A stretch of 64,000 nucleotides of DNA from Marinifilum flexuosum (GTDB lineage Bacteria > Bacteroidota > Bacteroidia > Bacteroidales > Marinifilaceae). The translations under genes and the position numbers were made by a program. The stretch covers positions 922,490 through 986,489 of the forward strand of contig NZ_RAPQ01000008.1 of NCBI RefSeq assembly GCF_003610555.1, written 5' to 3'. Under the pieces are notes generated by a model. It was not told the origin of the DNA. It saw only the letters and a list, made by a program, of their open reading frames with translations, and searched no databases. Position 1 is the first letter of the stretch; the number at the start of each line of letters is the position of its first letter. Positions 1 through 7,879 of the stretch are shown piece after piece.

Positions 1-1339
1 GATCAAAAAAGGCTTAGATATTAAGCTGATAGGAAAGGCTGAAAAAGTACTTGAGAAAGCTGATCGTTCTGAGACATACGCAATTAAACCTACCGATTTT
101 CCTGGATTAACACCAAAATTAAAAGTTAAGGTTGATGCTGAAGTAAAGGCCGGAAGTCCTTTGTTCTTCGATAAGTATAGCCCTGAAATTAATTTTGCTT
201 CTCCAGTTAGTGGTAAGGTAATTGCCGTAAATAGAGGAGAACGAAGAAAGATTTTAGAAGTAGTTGTTCAAGCCGACGCAGAAATCCAATACGAAGAGTT
301 TAAAAAAGCTGATCCGAATGGTCTTTCGCGCGAAGAGGTTAAAGAAGAGTTACTTAAAAGTGGTCTTTGGGCCTTTATTCGTCAACGTCCATACGATGTA
401 ATTGCGAAACCAGAGGATACGCCAAAAGCAATTTTCGTTTCTGCTTTCGATTCAGCACCATTGGCTGCCGATGTTGATTTCCTTGTAGAGGGAGAAGCTG
501 AAGCATTCCAAGCAGGTATTGACGCTCTTGCAAAATTAACCGACGGAAAGGTTCATTTGAACATTAATCCGAACTTGAATCAGGCAAAAATGTTTTCAGA
601 AGTAAAAAATGCTACTGTAAACAAATTTGCAGGAGTTCACCCCGCAGGTAATGTAGGTGTGCAAATTCACCACATCGATCCGATTAATAAAGGAGAAACT
701 GCTTGGGTGGTTCGTCCACAAGAGGTTGTTTTTATTGGTCGTTTGTTCCAAAAAGGGATTTACGATGTAAGTCGTAAAATCGCACTTTGTGGTTCGGAAG
801 TTAAAACTCCATGTTATTTCGAAACCATTACAGGAGCTTCAGTTAGAAACATTTTAAAAGGAAAACTGAAGGATGATGAGAAGATTAGAGTAGTTTCAGG
901 AAACGTATTAACTGGTAAGCATATTCCAGAAGATGGGTTCATTGGAATGTATGATTCTCAAATTACAGTTATTCCTGAAGGAGATAAATTTGAATTCTTA
1001 GGATGGGCTATGCCAGGACTAAGCAAATTCTCAATGTCGAAATCCTTCTTCTCTTGGTTAACTCCAAATAAAAAATATCGTTTGGATGCTAACTTAAATG
1101 GAGAGCACCGTGCTTACGTTGTTTCCGGAGAGTATGAGAAAGTTCTTCCTATGGATGTATTGCCTGTTCACCTAATCAAATCAATTTTGGTTGAAGATAT
1201 CGATCAAATGGAACAGTTAGGTATTTATGAAGTAGCACCAGAAGATTTCGCTTTATGTGAATTCGTATGTACTTCAAAAATTGATGTTCAGGATATCGTA
1301 CGTCAGGGAATTGATCTGATGATTAAAGAAATGAGCTAA
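1..1339 (+). CDS. nqrA: Na+-translocating NADH:quinone reductase subunit A (5' partial)
   Basis: Peripheral cytoplasmic subunit of the six-subunit sodium pump that oxidises NADH, reduces quinone and exports Na+. The reading frame is open from base 2 to the stop at 1339, giving about 445 residues. The first visible residues (IKKGLDIKLIGKAEK) match the usual NqrA N-terminus, so only a handful of codons lie outside the window. A TTG at 161 could be mistaken for a start, but the upstream in-frame residues are clearly NqrA (for example TDFPGLTPKLKVKVDAEVKAG), so that choice would truncate the protein. It lacks membrane segments, as expected for this subunit. It is followed after 21 bp by nqrB in the canonical order. 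Identification is secure from sequence and context. Confidence 0.96.
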   Translation, partial: IKKGLDIKLIGKAEKVLEKADRSETYAIKPTDFPGLTPKLKVKVDAEVKAGSPLFFDKYSPEINFASPVSGKVIAVNRGERRKILEVVVQADAEIQYEEFKKADPNGLSREEVKEELLKSGLWAFIRQRPYDVIAKPEDTPKAIFVSAFDSAPLAADVDFLVEGEAEAFQAGIDALAKLTDGKVHLNINPNLNQAKMFSEVKNATVNKFAGVHPAGNVGVQIHHIDPINKGETAWVVRPQEVVFIGRLFQKGIYDVSRKIALCGSEVKTPCYFETITGASVRNILKGKLKDDEKIRVVSGNVLTGKHIPEDGFIGMYDSQITVIPEGDKFEFLGWAMPGLSKFSMSKSFFSWLTPNKKYRLDANLNGEHRAYVVSGEYEKVLPMDVLPVHLIKSILVEDIDQMEQLGIYEVAPEDFALCEFVCTSKIDVQDIVRQGIDLMIKEMS

Positions 1340-1360
1340 AAAAACGGATAATAATATACA

Positions 1361-2539
1361 ATGAAAGCACTTAGAAAATTTCTTGATAAAAAGAAACCTT
1401 TATTTGAAAAAGGGGGCAAGTTTGCGAAGTTGCAGTCTACTTTCGACGCTTTTGACACTTTCCTATTTGTTCCTGATCATACCTCCAAAACGGGTACACA
1501 CATCAAGGATGCTATCGATTTGAAGCGTACTATGTCTGTGGTTGTTATGGCTTTAATCCCTTCGTTGTTGTTCGGTATGTACAACATCGGTTATCAGCAT
1601 TTCTTATCAGTAGGCGAAACTGCGCCATTGATGGATATGTTTGTTTATGGATTAATCAAAGTATTACCAATAGTTGTAGTTTCATACGTAGTTGGTTTGG
1701 GTATTGAGTTTGCCTTTGCGCAAATGAGAGGACATGCAGTAAACGAGGGTTTCCTTGTTTCGGGTATGTTAATTCCTTTGGTTATGCCAGTTGAGGCTCC
1801 ACTTTGGATGGTAGCTGTATCAACTGCTTTTGCGGTTGTTATTGGTAAAGAAGTATTCGGCGGAACCGGAATGAATATCTGGAATCCTGCCTTGATTGCA
1901 CGTGCATTCTTCTTCTTTGCTTACCCGTCAAAAATGTCGGGCGATGCGGTTTGGATTGCAGAAAAAGCAGATACTTTTTCAGGAGCGACACCATTGGCTG
2001 ATGCAGCAGCATTAGTTGATGCAACACCTGCTCAAGCTGAAAGCTTAATGTCTGGAGCATTATCTCAAACTTGGGATATGTTTATTGGTTTGATACCAGG
2101 ATCAATTGGTGAAACATCTACTCTTGCGATATTGATTGGTGCAGTTATTTTGATTGCTACAGGTATCGGAAGTTGGAGAATCATGTTGTCGGTATTCGTT
2201 GGTGGTTATGCAATGGGAGCTATCTTCAACTTGATTGGTGCTAACCCATATATGGAATTGATTCCTGCATGGCAGCATTTAATCATGGGTGGATTTGCAT
2301 TTGGTGCTGTATTTATGGCAACAGATCCTGTTTCGGCAACTCAAACTACACGTGGTAAGTACATTTATGGTTTCTTAATTGGATTCCTTGCAGTATTGAT
2401 TCGTGTTATGAATGCTGGTTTCCCAGAAGCTATGATGTTGGCAATTCTTTTCATGAATACATTTGCGCCATTGATCGACCACTATGTTGTTCAAGGCAAT
2501 GTGAAGAGAAGATTGAAACGAGTTAAGGTGAAAGCTTAA
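1361..2539 (+). CDS. nqrB: Na+-translocating NADH:quinone reductase subunit B
   Basis: Integral membrane subunit of the NQR sodium pump, 392 residues with about ten hydrophobic segments after a roughly 50-residue cytoplasmic N-terminus. It carries riboflavin and a covalently bound FMN. The FMN site is visible as SGAT at residues 207-210, Thr210 being the predicted phosphoester acceptor. The flanking FSGATPLA matches the family flavinylation motif. ApbE, encoded downstream at 5980, is the expected flavinylating enzyme. Spacing to nqrA and nqrC is about 20 bp each, consistent with one transcript. Length and topology are normal for the family. Confidence 0.97.
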   Translation: MKALRKFLDKKKPLFEKGGKFAKLQSTFDAFDTFLFVPDHTSKTGTHIKDAIDLKRTMSVVVMALIPSLLFGMYNIGYQHFLSVGETAPLMDMFVYGLIKVLPIVVVSYVVGLGIEFAFAQMRGHAVNEGFLVSGMLIPLVMPVEAPLWMVAVSTAFAVVIGKEVFGGTGMNIWNPALIARAFFFFAYPSKMSGDAVWIAEKADTFSGATPLADAAALVDATPAQAESLMSGALSQTWDMFIGLIPGSIGETSTLAILIGAVILIATGIGSWRIMLSVFVGGYAMGAIFNLIGANPYMELIPAWQHLIMGGFAFGAVFMATDPVSATQTTRGKYIYGFLIGFLAVLIRVMNAGFPEAMMLAILFMNTFAPLIDHYVVQGNVKRRLKRVKVKA

Positions 2540-2559
2540 TCAAATAATCAAAGTAAGAC

Positions 2560-3264
2560 ATGAATACGAATAGTAATACATATACTTTCCTTTATGCTTC
2601 TGTAATGGTGTTGATTGTTGCTGCAGTTCTTTCTTTTACTGCTTTACAACTAAAACCTCGTCAGAACAAAAATAGGGAAATTGAGAAAAAGCAAGACATC
2701 CTAAAAGCTGTGGGTGTTACTTCTACTCCTGCCGATGCTGAAAAGTTGTATGATCAATATATCGTTAAAGCTTTTACCGTTAGTGCAGAAGGTAATGTGA
2801 AGTCAGAAGATAAAGAAGAAGCCTTTAAAGTTGATTTGAAAAAAGAGGGTAGTAAAGATCTTAATGAAAGAAATTTACCTGTTTTTGTTTTCAACAAAGA
2901 AGGCGTTGGTGAAAAAATGATTTTACCAGTAAGAGGTAAAGGAATGTGGGGACCAATCTGGGGATACATTTCAATGGAAAAAGATGGGAATACCATTTTT
3001 GGAGCAACTTTTGCTCACAAGGGTGAGACACCAGGTTTGGGAGCAGAAATTGCTACTCCTGCTTTTCAAGATCAGTTTGTTGGAAAACAAATTTTCGATA
3101 AGAGTGGAAAGTTTACTTCTATCATTTTGGTAAAAGGTACCGCAAAGGGTAATCCTCACCAGTTTGATGCAGTATCGGGTGGTACTGTTACTTCTAAAGG
3201 TTTTGAAGCGATGCTTCTTGATAACCTTGGCAGTTATGAAAAGTTTTTAAAATCTTCAAAATAA
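2560..3264 (+). CDS. nqrC: Na+-translocating NADH:quinone reductase subunit C
   Basis: Subunit C of the NQR pump, 234 residues: one N-terminal membrane helix (about residues 9-28) followed by a periplasmic FMN_bind domain. The covalent FMN acceptor motif is SGGTVTS near residues 206-212, Thr209 being the likely acceptor. The more common form is SGAT, so the Ala-to-Gly change is a mild variant. The motif KGETPGLGAEI (about residue 152 onward) is typical of FMN_bind domains. It lies 20 bp after nqrB and 7 bp before nqrD. The function follows from family knowledge, the motif and operon position. Confidence 0.96.
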   Translation: MNTNSNTYTFLYASVMVLIVAAVLSFTALQLKPRQNKNREIEKKQDILKAVGVTSTPADAEKLYDQYIVKAFTVSAEGNVKSEDKEEAFKVDLKKEGSKDLNERNLPVFVFNKEGVGEKMILPVRGKGMWGPIWGYISMEKDGNTIFGATFAHKGETPGLGAEIATPAFQDQFVGKQIFDKSGKFTSIILVKGTAKGNPHQFDAVSGGTVTSKGFEAMLLDNLGSYEKFLKSSK

Positions 3265-3271
3265 GGACGAG

Positions 3272-3916
3272 ATGAGCGATAAAGAACCATTATTCTCGGC
3301 TAAAAACCGAAAATTGCTTACCAATCCATTGGGAAGCGATAACCCGATTACCGTGCAGGTTTTGGGTATTTGTTCGGCCTTGGCAGTAACTGCAAAATTG
3401 GAACCAGCTATTGTTCTTTCCATTTCAGTTATGGCTGTATTGGCACTTGCTAATGTTATAGTTTCATTACTTAGAAATACGATTCCATCAAGAATTAGAA
3501 TTATTGTACAATTGGTTGTGGTTGCCGCATTGGTAATCCTTGTTGACCAGATATTGAAAGCATTTGCTTACGATGTAAGTAAACAGCTATCGGTATTCGT
3601 TGGTTTGATTATTACTAACTGTATTATCATGGGACGTTTAGAGGCATTTGCTCTGGGTAACAGACCATGGCCAGCATTCCTTGACGGAATTGGAAACGCT
3701 GCCGGTTACGGTCTTATTCTTGTTGTTGTTGCCTTTTTCCGTGAATTGTTAGGATCAGGAACTCTTTATGGATTCCATGTTATTCCACAGGCAGTTTACG
3801 ATATGGGATATGAAAACAACGGATTAATGATTCTACCTCCAATGGCATTGGTAGTTGTAGGTATCATTATTTGGGTACAAAGATCTAAGGATAAGTCCTT
3901 AATTGAGTCGAACTAA
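3272..3916 (+). CDS. nqrD: Na+-translocating NADH:quinone reductase subunit D
   Basis: Polytopic membrane subunit of NQR, 214 residues with about six membrane helices. NqrD and NqrE form an inverted pseudo-symmetric pair that holds an iron centre between their half-helices. The relevant cysteines are visible in GICSALAVT (Cys34) and ITNCIIMGR (Cys116). It begins with ATG 7 bp after the nqrC stop, so translation is probably coupled. Related to RnfE/RsxE, but the complete nqrABCDEF order identifies it as NqrD. Confidence 0.96.
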   Translation: MSDKEPLFSAKNRKLLTNPLGSDNPITVQVLGICSALAVTAKLEPAIVLSISVMAVLALANVIVSLLRNTIPSRIRIIVQLVVVAALVILVDQILKAFAYDVSKQLSVFVGLIITNCIIMGRLEAFALGNRPWPAFLDGIGNAAGYGLILVVVAFFRELLGSGTLYGFHVIPQAVYDMGYENNGLMILPPMALVVVGIIIWVQRSKDKSLIESN

Positions 3917-3934
3917 TCTAAAGAAAATCGAAAC

Positions 3935-4552
3935 ATGGAAAATCTGATTAATATATTTATCAAGTCGATTTTTATCGACAACATGGTATTCGCATTCTTC
4001 TTTGGAATGTGTTCATACCTTGCGGTATCAAAAACCGTAAAAACTTCTATGGGATTAGGTTTGGCAGTAGTATTCGTATTGGGTATTACAGTTCCTGTGA
4101 ACTACTTGCTAGACAAATACATTTTGGCAGAAGGAGCATTAGTTTGGCTAGATCCTTCCATGGCAGATGTTGATTTAAGCTTCTTAAGCTTTATCATGTT
4201 TATTGCTGTAATTGCTTCTATGGTACAGTTGGTGGAGATGATTGTTGAAAAATTTGCACCAGCACTTTATTCTTCATTAGGTATTTTCTTGCCATTGATT
4301 GCTGTAAACTGTGCAATTTTAGGTGGATCCTTATTTATGCAAGAAAGAGGATACAACTCAATTGCTGAAGTAACATCTTTCGGATTAGGATCTGGAATTG
4401 GATGGTTACTTGCGATTGTAGGTATTGCAGCAATTCGTGAAAAAATCCGTTACTCAAATGTTCCTGCTCCACTTAGAGGGTTAGGTATTACATTTATTGT
4501 AACAGGATTAATGGGAATTGCTTTTATGAGCTTCATGGGTATCAAACTCTAA
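3935..4552 (+). CDS. nqrE: Na+-translocating NADH:quinone reductase subunit E
   Basis: Polytopic membrane subunit of NQR, 205 residues with six predicted helices. It is the partner of NqrD and supplies the other two ligands of the intramembrane iron centre: GMCSYLAVS (Cys26) and AVNCAILGG (Cys126). The C-terminal segment around residue 163 ([10 protein letters not shown]) is typical of NqrE. It lies 18 bp after nqrD and 54 bp before nqrF. RnfA/RsxA is the closest alternative family, but the operon excludes it. Confidence 0.96.
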   Translation: MENLINIFIKSIFIDNMVFAFFFGMCSYLAVSKTVKTSMGLGLAVVFVLGITVPVNYLLDKYILAEGALVWLDPSMADVDLSFLSFIMFIAVIASMVQLVEMIVEKFAPALYSSLGIFLPLIAVNCAILGGSLFMQERGYNSIAEVTSFGLGSGIGWLLAIVGIAAIREKIRYSNVPAPLRGLGITFIVTGLMGIAFMSFMGIKL

Positions 4553-4606
4553 GCTGATAACAGAATAAAGTAAATTGAATTTTCAAAAAATTTAATCGGA
4601 ATAGAG

Positions 4607-5866
4607 ATGATATTATTAACAACACAGGGAACAGTAATTGCCACAAGTATAGCAGTATTCTTGCTTGTCATACTGGTACTGGTTTCTATCCTATTGTACG
4701 CTAAAAAGAAGCTTACTCCATCAGGAGAAGTTACAATTGATATTAACGAAGGAGACCAAAAATTGGTTGTTGAGCCAGGTAATACCCTTTTGGGTACATT
4801 GGGTAATGCTAAAATTTTCTTGCCATCTGCTTGTGGTGGTGGTGGAACTTGCGCAATGTGTAAGTGTCAGGTACACTCAGGTGCTGGATCAATTTTACCA
4901 ACAGAAACAGGATACTTTACTCGTAAAGAAGCTCAAAACGATTGGCGTTTGGCTTGTCAGGTAAAGGTAAAAGAGGACATGACTATGTCTATACCTCAGG
5001 AAATTATGGGAATTAAGAAATGGGAGTGTGAAGTGGTTTCGAACCACAATGTTGCGACTTTCATTAAAGAATTTGTTGTAAAACTTCCTGAAGGAGAAAT
5101 TCTTGACTTCAAATCAGGTGGATACATTCAGATTGATGTGCCTAAGATTGATGTTGATTTCAAGGATATGATTATTGAAGATGAGTACAAAGCTGATTGG
5201 GATCAGTTTAAGTTGTGGGATCTTACAATGAAGAATCCGGAACCAACTTACCGTGCATATTCAATGGCTAACCATCCTGCAGAAGGTAACATCGTGATGT
5301 TGAACATTCGTATTGCGACTCCACCTTGGGACAGAGTAAATAACACATGGATGAAAGTTAATCCAGGTATTTGTTCTTCTTTCATCTTCTCGCGCAAGCC
5401 TGGTGATAAAGTAACTGTATCAGGTCCTTATGGTGAATTCTTTATTAAAGAAACCAACAACGAAATGATGTTTATTGGTGGTGGTGCTGGTATGGCTCCA
5501 ATGCGTTCTCACATCTTCCACTTGTTCCACACAGTGAAAACTGGTCGTAAGGCTACTTTCTGGTATGGAGCTCGTTCATTAAAAGAGGTGTTCTACGCAG
5601 AGCAATTTGATGCTATCGCTAAAGATTTTCCTAATTTCGAATGGCACTTGGCGCTTTCTGAGCCACTACCAGAAGATAATTGGGAAGGACCAACTGGATT
5701 TATTCACCAGGTAATTTACGATAACTACCTAAGCAAACACGATGAGCCGGAAGATATCGAATACTACTTGTGTGGACCTCCAATGATGAACTCAGCTGTT
5801 ACAAACATGCTGTATGAATTAGGAGTACCAGACGAAATGGTTGAATTTGACGATTTCGGATCGTAA
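4607..5866 (+). CDS. nqrF: Na+-translocating NADH:quinone reductase subunit F (NADH-oxidising)
   Basis: Electron-entry subunit, 419 residues. Order: one N-terminal membrane helix (residues about 10-31); a 2Fe-2S ferredoxin domain with ligands Cys76, Cys82, Cys85 and Cys117 (CGGGGTCAMC ... ACQ); an FAD-binding domain (RAYSMANHP); and an NADH-binding domain (GGGAGMAPMRS and CGPPMMN). The C-terminal end EFDDFGS is characteristic. It takes hydride from NADH and passes electrons through FAD and the cluster to the other subunits. It is the last nqr gene and is followed directly by a strong terminator. All key residues are present. Confidence 0.97.
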   Translation: MILLTTQGTVIATSIAVFLLVILVLVSILLYAKKKLTPSGEVTIDINEGDQKLVVEPGNTLLGTLGNAKIFLPSACGGGGTCAMCKCQVHSGAGSILPTETGYFTRKEAQNDWRLACQVKVKEDMTMSIPQEIMGIKKWECEVVSNHNVATFIKEFVVKLPEGEILDFKSGGYIQIDVPKIDVDFKDMIIEDEYKADWDQFKLWDLTMKNPEPTYRAYSMANHPAEGNIVMLNIRIATPPWDRVNNTWMKVNPGICSSFIFSRKPGDKVTVSGPYGEFFIKETNNEMMFIGGGAGMAPMRSHIFHLFHTVKTGRKATFWYGARSLKEVFYAEQFDAIAKDFPNFEWHLALSEPLPEDNWEGPTGFIHQVIYDNYLSKHDEPEDIEYYLCGPPMMNSAVTNMLYELGVPDEMVEFDDFGS

Positions 5867-5872
5867 CAATAT

Positions 5873-5904
5873 AAAACAAGCCTCGATTTATCGGGGCTTG
5901 TTTG
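5873..5904 (+). terminator. Rho-independent terminator after nqrF
   Basis: The inverted repeat AAACAAGCC / GGCTTGTTT encloses a further pairing CGAT/ATCG and ends in a short T-rich tail. It lies 7 bp past the nqrF stop and separates the nqr operon from apbE. Confidence 0.8.
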
Positions 5905-5979
5905 TTTTATGGACTCTGTGTAATTTCGTGTTTTTAGAATGGTAAATTCTTACTCATTCATCAATTATAATTTAATATC

Positions 5980-6984
5980 ATGAACAAGTTAAAGTATATA
6001 AGTCTTTTTCTGCTAATTATTGCATTTGGTGCATGCAAACAGGAATCAAAATATCATTTCAATGAGGGGAAAGTATTTGGAACCTTTTATCACATGGTAT
6101 ATCAATATCCAAATAAAGAAGGATTACAGACCGAAATTCTTCAAAAATTAAAAGAATTTGACTTCTCGTTATCTACTTACAATCCTGAATCTGTAATTTC
6201 AAAAGTGAATGAAAATGATTCAACGGTTGCTTTGGATAATTACTTTACAACTTGTTTTAAAACCAGTGAACAAATTGCCAAGATTACAGACGGCGCTTTT
6301 GATTGGACGGTTGCACCGCTGGTTAATGCGTGGGGATTTGGTTTTAAAAATAAGCTCGAACCAGAAGAAATCCCAGTTGATAGTTTGTTACAAGTGGTAG
6401 GATATCAAAAAGTGAGATTGGAGGCTGGAAAAGTGATTAAAGAAGATCCTAGAATCATGTTTGATGCCAGTGCCATTGCTAAAGGGTATGGAGTTGATGT
6501 TGTAGCAGATTTTTTAGAATCAAAAGGAATTACCAATTATATGGTTGAAATTGGAGGTGAAATAAGAGTCAAAGGAAATAGCAATAAAAATAGACCTTGG
6601 CGTGTAGGAATTGATAAACCTATTGATGACCCTACAAGTTTATCCCGACAAATTCAGGATGTATTGGAACTGAAAAATGGAGCCATGGCCACCTCTGGAA
6701 ATTACCGACAATTCTATGTGAAAGATGGTAAGAAATATGCACATACAATTGATCCACGATTGGGATATCCAGTACAACACAGTTTACTTTCTGCATCGGT
6801 GGTTGCTCCAACTTGTATGAAGGCTGATGCATATGCAACTGCATTTATGGTGTTGGGTTTGGAAAAGAGTGTTGAAATCGTTCAAAATGATCCTGAATTG
6901 GATGCCTATTTTATCTATACCGATAAGGAAGGTGCACTAACCACTTTCACAAGTGAAAATTTAAAGGCACAAATTCTGAAATAA
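5980..6984 (+). CDS. apbE: FAD:protein FMN transferase ApbE, lipoprotein
   Basis: Transfers FMN from FAD to threonine in SGAT-type motifs, which in this operon means NqrB and NqrC. The protein has 334 residues. It starts with a lipoprotein signal peptide with lipobox FGAC (Cys19 lipidated), so it acts in the periplasm anchored to a membrane. Diagnostic ApbE motifs: DASAIAKGYGVD with the metal and FAD-binding region, VEIGGEIRVKG, HTIDPRLGYPV and KADAYATAFMVLG. It stands 113 bp after nqrF beyond a terminator, so it probably has its own promoter. A TAATTTCG box at 5921 loosely resembles the Bacteroidota -7 element. Placement next to nqr fits its substrate. Confidence 0.95.
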   Translation: MNKLKYISLFLLIIAFGACKQESKYHFNEGKVFGTFYHMVYQYPNKEGLQTEILQKLKEFDFSLSTYNPESVISKVNENDSTVALDNYFTTCFKTSEQIAKITDGAFDWTVAPLVNAWGFGFKNKLEPEEIPVDSLLQVVGYQKVRLEAGKVIKEDPRIMFDASAIAKGYGVDVVADFLESKGITNYMVEIGGEIRVKGNSNKNRPWRVGIDKPIDDPTSLSRQIQDVLELKNGAMATSGNYRQFYVKDGKKYAHTIDPRLGYPVQHSLLSASVVAPTCMKADAYATAFMVLGLEKSVEIVQNDPELDAYFIYTDKEGALTTFTSENLKAQILK

Positions 6985-7035
6985 GACTTGTGTTGAGGAG
7001 TTGTATTTTTCTATTGATCCAAATCTTATAAATAA

Positions 7036-7116
7036 GTTATCGGTTTTCTGATTAAAGTGTTTGAAAAGTAGTTGTTATGAAATAATACAAACAGAATAAA
7101 ACGGAAAACCGATAAC
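7036..7116. repeat. 13-bp perfect inverted repeat between apbE and the small NqrM-like gene
   Basis: GTTATCGGTTTTC at 7036-7048 is exactly mirrored by GAAAACCGATAAC at 7104-7116, with 55 bp between. It lies between two convergent genes. It could act as a long-stem transcript end for either strand, but no clear T-tail follows. The role is an inference. Confidence 0.6.
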
Positions 7117-7119
7117 CAA

Positions 7120-7287
7120 TTAATTCGTTTCACAGGTATCTGCTTCATCATCGTTGCAAGCGCAAGAGCTGCAACCTCCACCTGTAAACTTGGCATTTTT
7201 ATCAAACAGGAGTTTAATACCAAATCCAATAAATGCCAAAAAAAGCAAAAATACTGCGAGTAATAATATCTTTAGAAACATAGCCAT
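7120..7287 (-). CDS. Small membrane protein with C-terminal four-cysteine motif, NqrM-like (tentative)
   Basis: A 55-residue protein read on the minus strand from ATG at 7287 (a second in-frame ATG is at 7281) to TAA at 7120. Residues about 5-27 are one membrane helix. The tail FTGGGCSSCACNDDEADTC holds Cys39, Cys42, Cys44 and Cys52. In proteobacteria NqrM (DUF539) is a small one-helix protein with four cysteines, encoded next to apbE and nqr and needed for maturation of the NQR iron centre. The size, topology, glycine-cysteine motif and position beside nqrF-apbE suggest the same role here. That is inference, since the spacing of the cysteines differs from the proteobacterial form. A 67-residue frame over part of the same DNA (7026-7229, minus) is a shadow. 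Confidence 0.7.
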   Translation of the reverse strand: MAMFLKILLLAVFLLFLAFIGFGIKLLFDKNAKFTGGGCSSCACNDDEADTCETN

Positions 7288-7394
7288 TTTGATCTTTACA
7301 TTTTATTAAAGATACGTTTAATGGAATTGTGTTGTTTTACAAAAATTAAAATTTTAGTCTTTTTTAACTTTTAGGATATTAAAGCAGAATTGAA

Positions 7395-7640
7395 TTACAA
7401 ACTTTCCAGTTCTTTATCAAGAAGAGTTAACTTCTTAAATACTTTAGCATTTTTAGCCTTTTCCTGCTCCATTTTGTGTTGTGACGTGGCACAACTAATT
7501 CCTCTTTTCTTCAGCTCTTCATTCCTTCCGATATGTAATTCAGGGAATCTACCATTCTTTTTAATCAAGATTGAAATGGCAAACCCAACAAATCCAATTG
7601 CCAGAATAACAGCAGTTATAAGTATAACCTTTATAATCAT
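7395..7640 (-). CDS. Small single-span membrane protein of unknown function
   Basis: An 81-residue protein. Residues about 2-27 form a membrane helix (MIIKVILITAVILAIGFVGF), followed by a basic cytoplasmic tail with KKNGRFPELHIGRN and KKRGISCATSQ, rich in Lys and Glu. I recall similar 70-80-residue proteins in other Bacteroidota, usually named only 'membrane or secreted protein'. Its N-terminal helix and the following K-NG-F pattern resemble the 55-residue neighbour (GFGIKLLFDKNAKF against GFAISILIKKNGRF), so the two may be related. Only one cysteine (Cys50) is present. It lies 107 bp upstream of the NqrM-like gene on the same strand and may be co-transcribed. A role with NQR is conceivable but unproven. 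Confidence 0.75.
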   Translation of the reverse strand: MIIKVILITAVILAIGFVGFAISILIKKNGRFPELHIGRNEELKKRGISCATSQHKMEQEKAKNAKVFKKLTLLDKELESL

Positions 7641-7849
7641 TTCGATAATTCTTAATAAATTAAAGGCAAAGATATCATTTCAGTATTTCTCGACCAAATT
7701 AAACAAGAATAAAAGGTCTGAAATACTTGGAGTAATCTTTCTTATTTAGAATAATTCTTTCTAAATTTGATTTTAGAAAAATCAGAAGAATTCTGTTAAA
7801 TAAACACATAAACACACTAACATACTATGGATTTTGAAATAAGGGGGAA

Positions 7850-7879
7850 ATTATTTCGAATTCAGAAAATTGAAATAAT
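7850..7879 (+). promoter_or_regulatory. Inverted repeat abutting the E1 start codon
   Basis: ATTATTTC (7850-7857) and GAAATAAT (7872-7879) form an 8-bp inverted repeat whose right arm ends at the base before the ATG at 7880. A third copy of GAAATAA lies at 7836. In RNA it would be a hairpin next to the initiation site, in DNA a possible operator. Function is inferred only from position. Confidence 0.4.

Noticed and set aside
161-1339. nqrA starting at TTG 161
   Set aside because: The same frame continues upstream to the window edge with recognisable NqrA residues, so 161 is not the start.
7026-7229. 67-residue minus-strand open frame
   Set aside because: It overlaps the 55-residue cysteine-rich protein in another frame and has no signal, motif or sensible start. 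The alternative frame has a clear membrane helix and cysteine motif.
7390-7749. 119-residue plus-strand open frame
   Set aside because: It is the antisense shadow of the 81-residue small membrane protein, with low-complexity Ile/Phe/Ser content.
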